Shown here: positions 6,543 to 8,426 of the stretch, one piece after another
Layout: every line of letters begins with the position of its first letter
Numbering within the stretch: the stretch's first letter is position 1
DNA from: Thermococci archaeon
GTDB lineage: Archaea > Methanobacteriota_B > Thermococci > Thermococcales > Thermococcaceae
Direction: 5' to 3'
NCBI GenBank assembly: GCA_003663695.1
Contig: QMUB01000035.1
Coordinates: 1-8,426, forward strand
DNA length: 8,426 nucleotides
Translations under genes and position numbers: made by a program
Notes under the pieces: model-generated
Database searches by the model: none
What the model was told of the DNA's origin: nothing
Seen by the model: only the letters and a program-made list of their open reading frames with translations

Positions 6543-8426
6543 TCACCTCTTTCTCTTCATGTATGTGATTACCACTGCCAGCACTGCCAGGATCCCTATT
6601 AAAATTCCTGCTTTTCCCAAATTGCCCTTTGTTTTAAGGTTCTCTTTCACCGGCACCTTTATCGAGTCCTCGAAGACATAGACATTATCATCACCGCTCT
6701 CCTTGTCCCCCACTGCTCTAATCCTGACCTGGATGGTGTAGTCCTTTGGAATAGCATCGCGATTTATGCTCAGCTCAAGAACACCCTCTCCGTCCTTTCC
6801 GGGGTTAAGATCCCCCACATAGTCCGTTCTCTTGCCCAGTGCAAAGGGCTGATCTGCTTTGACGACGCCCTCTATTATGACGTTCTCTGCCTGTTCTCCA
6901 CCCACATTCTTGAGCTTCACGTAAATTTTCACATCTTCGCCCTGCATGGGTGTTTTATCAAATCTAACGCTCTCCACCACAACCTTGGGCTTCTCGTTTA
7001 TTATTATGGGCACATTTACCCTGAGCTCCTTCTCATCCCCACTGCTGTCCCTGTAATCAATCTCCACAGGGATCTCATAGTTTCCTCCCTTTGCATCCCC
7101 GTCAACGTTCACCCTGAAGACAGCCTTTGCTGAGTCTCCTCCCTTAAGGCTGCCGAGATTTATGAGCTGCTCGCTCGTTTCGCTCAGCTCAAAGGGCTTT
7201 TCGGGCAGAGGTTTTAGAATAACATAACGGACACTCCCGCTTCCGATGTTCTCCACTTCAAGGCTCACCTCAACGTTGTTTGTTCCCGCTAAAACTCTGC
7301 TCGGCGATGTGGAGACCTTCGAGATTATCAAATGCTCGCTTCCTAGAACGCTTATACCTATCACACGCTCATCACTAATTTTCTCATCGTCGGGACTGCT
7401 CAGATACTCAATATCAACCTTCAGGGGATATACTCCACTCTCAAGTCTCTCACTGGCTTTTAAGTGAAATTCAATTGCAATTTCCTCATTCGGCGCCAGC
7501 TCACCCACATATTTAGCATTGTCCTCTCCAACAGGTAGAAAAGCATCAACTTTCTGCTTTGCAAGCTCCTTCATGATATCGTTTAAGGCGCTCTGAAGGT
7601 TCTCGCTTATGCTCTGGCTTCCTTGGATTGGAAGATTCTGAATTGCCGATAGGTCGATTTTGGTGACCTCACTTTGAACCTGCACCTCACTGGGTACTAT
7701 CTTTAGAGAGAACGCCCTGGCGGTCTCATCTCCAACATTTTTGAGCCTTATTTTTAGCGTGAACTCATCCCCGGGCTCTATACTCTTCGGAGTGTCAACA
7801 CCCTCAACCTCTATGTAAGCCTGATTCTTCCTCAAAACCTGAATTGAAAACTTGAAGTCCTGCTTTTTCTCATCCTTTGCGTCCCCGCTATAGTATGAAA
7901 GCTTTAGAGTTAAAGGATAGCTTCCTGTTTTTGCATCCTCCTTTACATGAAGCCTAAAAGTGTACTGCACCTCTCTGTTTGTTTTGACAATGGAAGTATA
8001 CTGCTGGTCACTCGAATTATCGATGAGTATTGAAGTCATATCATCCACGGACTGTACTGTTTCAAGCTTTACGAGCAAATTCTTGGCAACTTCCATCCCC
8101 ATATTTTTAAGCTTGACCTTAATCTCAAAATCCTGCCCGGGATAAACTTTTTCCGGCTTTTCAACGTCCAAGAGCTCAAATGTGGCATCGCTTTCCCTTG
8201 CAACGGTGATTCCAAAATAATCAAACCCCTGGATCATTTCCATACTTTGCCCCATTCCTATCGAATACATTACATTAACGTAGAGAGGATAGATTCCAGG
8301 GTCAGCATTCTCATTGACTTTAAAGTGAAATTCCAGAACCTTTTCTTCCTTCCCTTCAATGTATTCCACATATTTCGTAGCACTGTCCACAGGCAGGAGA
8401 ACGCTTTGAACAAGTCCACTTTGGGA
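6543..8426 (-). CDS. COG1361-like surface protein with CARDB/NEW3-like repeats and C-terminal anchor, 5'-partial
   Basis: The frame is open to the window edge, so the N-terminus is missing. A GTG at 8390 is possible as a start, but the 12 codons before it continue the repeat homology (V-L-L-P-V matches A-F-L-P-V in a later repeat). At least 627 residues are visible. They hold about five tandem beta-sandwich units, each with a strand pair around L-K-N-V-G (seen as KLKNMG, RLKNVG, EVENIG, KLKNVG). Each closes on G-x-Y-P-L-like strands (DPGIYPL, KTGSYPL, ESGVYPL, KGGNYEI, KDYTI). This is the pattern of CARDB and NPCBM-associated NEW3 domains in archaeal COG1361 proteins. The end is a single hydrophobic span (about residues 593-611 counted from the GTG) followed by KRKR, which would tether the C-terminus in the membrane with the repeats outside. 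The function is unknown. In other archaea such proteins often neighbour ABC transporters; none is visible here, though upstream sequence is outside the window. Confidence 0.87.
   Translation of the reverse strand, partial: SQSGLVQSVLLPVDSATKYVEYIEGKEEKVLEFHFKVNENADPGIYPLYVNVMYSIGMGQSMEMIQGFDYFGITVARESDATFELLDVEKPEKVYPGQDFEIKVKLKNMGMEVAKNLLVKLETVQSVDDMTSILIDNSSDQQYTSIVKTNREVQYTFRLHVKEDAKTGSYPLTLKLSYYSGDAKDEKKQDFKFSIQVLRKNQAYIEVEGVDTPKSIEPGDEFTLKIRLKNVGDETARAFSLKIVPSEVQVQSEVTKIDLSAIQNLPIQGSQSISENLQSALNDIMKELAKQKVDAFLPVGEDNAKYVGELAPNEEIAIEFHLKASERLESGVYPLKVDIEYLSSPDDEKISDERVIGISVLGSEHLIISKVSTSPSRVLAGTNNVEVSLEVENIGSGSVRYVILKPLPEKPFELSETSEQLINLGSLKGGDSAKAVFRVNVDGDAKGGNYEIPVEIDYRDSSGDEKELRVNVPIIINEKPKVVVESVRFDKTPMQGEDVKIYVKLKNVGGEQAENVIIEGVVKADQPFALGKRTDYVGDLNPGKDGEGVLELSINRDAIPKDYTIQVRIRAVGDKESGDDNVYVFEDSIKVPVKENLKTKGNLGKAGILIGILAVLAVVITYMKRKR

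Noticed and set aside
6543..8390. GTG 8390 as the true start of the surface protein
   Set aside because: The frame stays open to the window edge, the preceding 12 codons continue the internal repeat pattern, and the resulting protein would lack any signal peptide.

Overview
The window looks like a chromosomal segment of a hyperthermophilic euryarchaeon, most likely of the order Thermococcales (Thermococcus, Pyrococcus or Palaeococcus). The reasons are: archaeal BRE/TATA-like elements about 20-50 bases upstream of the starts, strong GGAGGTGA-type ribosome binding sites with short leaders, Lys/Glu/Ile-rich proteins, tight gene packing, and families that are archaeal or mainly archaeal (DUF357, UPF0212/DUF555, COG1361 surface proteins). 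The assignment rests on style and family content, not on a database match.

Layout. At the left edge (1-939, +) the 3' part of an unrecognised gene enters the window in an open frame. It ends in a winged-helix-like segment resembling the C-terminus of archaeal MCM helicases. A 235-base spacer follows, with inverted repeats and a promoter for a calcineurin-type metallophosphoesterase-fold protein (1175-1915, +). This protein has lost essentially every metal ligand and is probably not a catalyst. A two-helix membrane peptide of the PLDc_N type (1895-2119, -) overlaps its 3' end tail-to-tail. A compact divergent promoter region then drives a two-gene operon, DUF357 (2234-2518, +) and UPF0212/DUF555 (2528-2917, +).

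Centre and right. A polytopic membrane protein of unknown role (2936-3832, -) is divergent from pyrG, encoding CTP synthase (3950-5551, +), the only enzyme in the window with a sure function. Convergent with pyrG are a membrane-anchored protein with two LEA14/WHy-like domains (5566-6462, -) and, upstream on the same strand, a large surface protein (6543 to beyond 8426, -). The surface protein has at least five CARDB/NEW3-like beta-sandwich repeats and a C-terminal membrane anchor (COG1361-like).

How the genes relate. Pyrimidine nucleotide synthesis (pyrG) is housekeeping. The genes to its right encode extracytoplasmic, membrane-tethered beta-domain proteins of the cell envelope. The DUF357-UPF0212 pair is a conserved-unknown operon. 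I see no insertion sequence, CRISPR array, tRNA or rRNA. No gene-free stretch exceeds 300 bases; the longest is 940-1174. The most notable item is the metallophosphoesterase with a fully erased active site; the rest looks like an ordinary archaeal chromosome.
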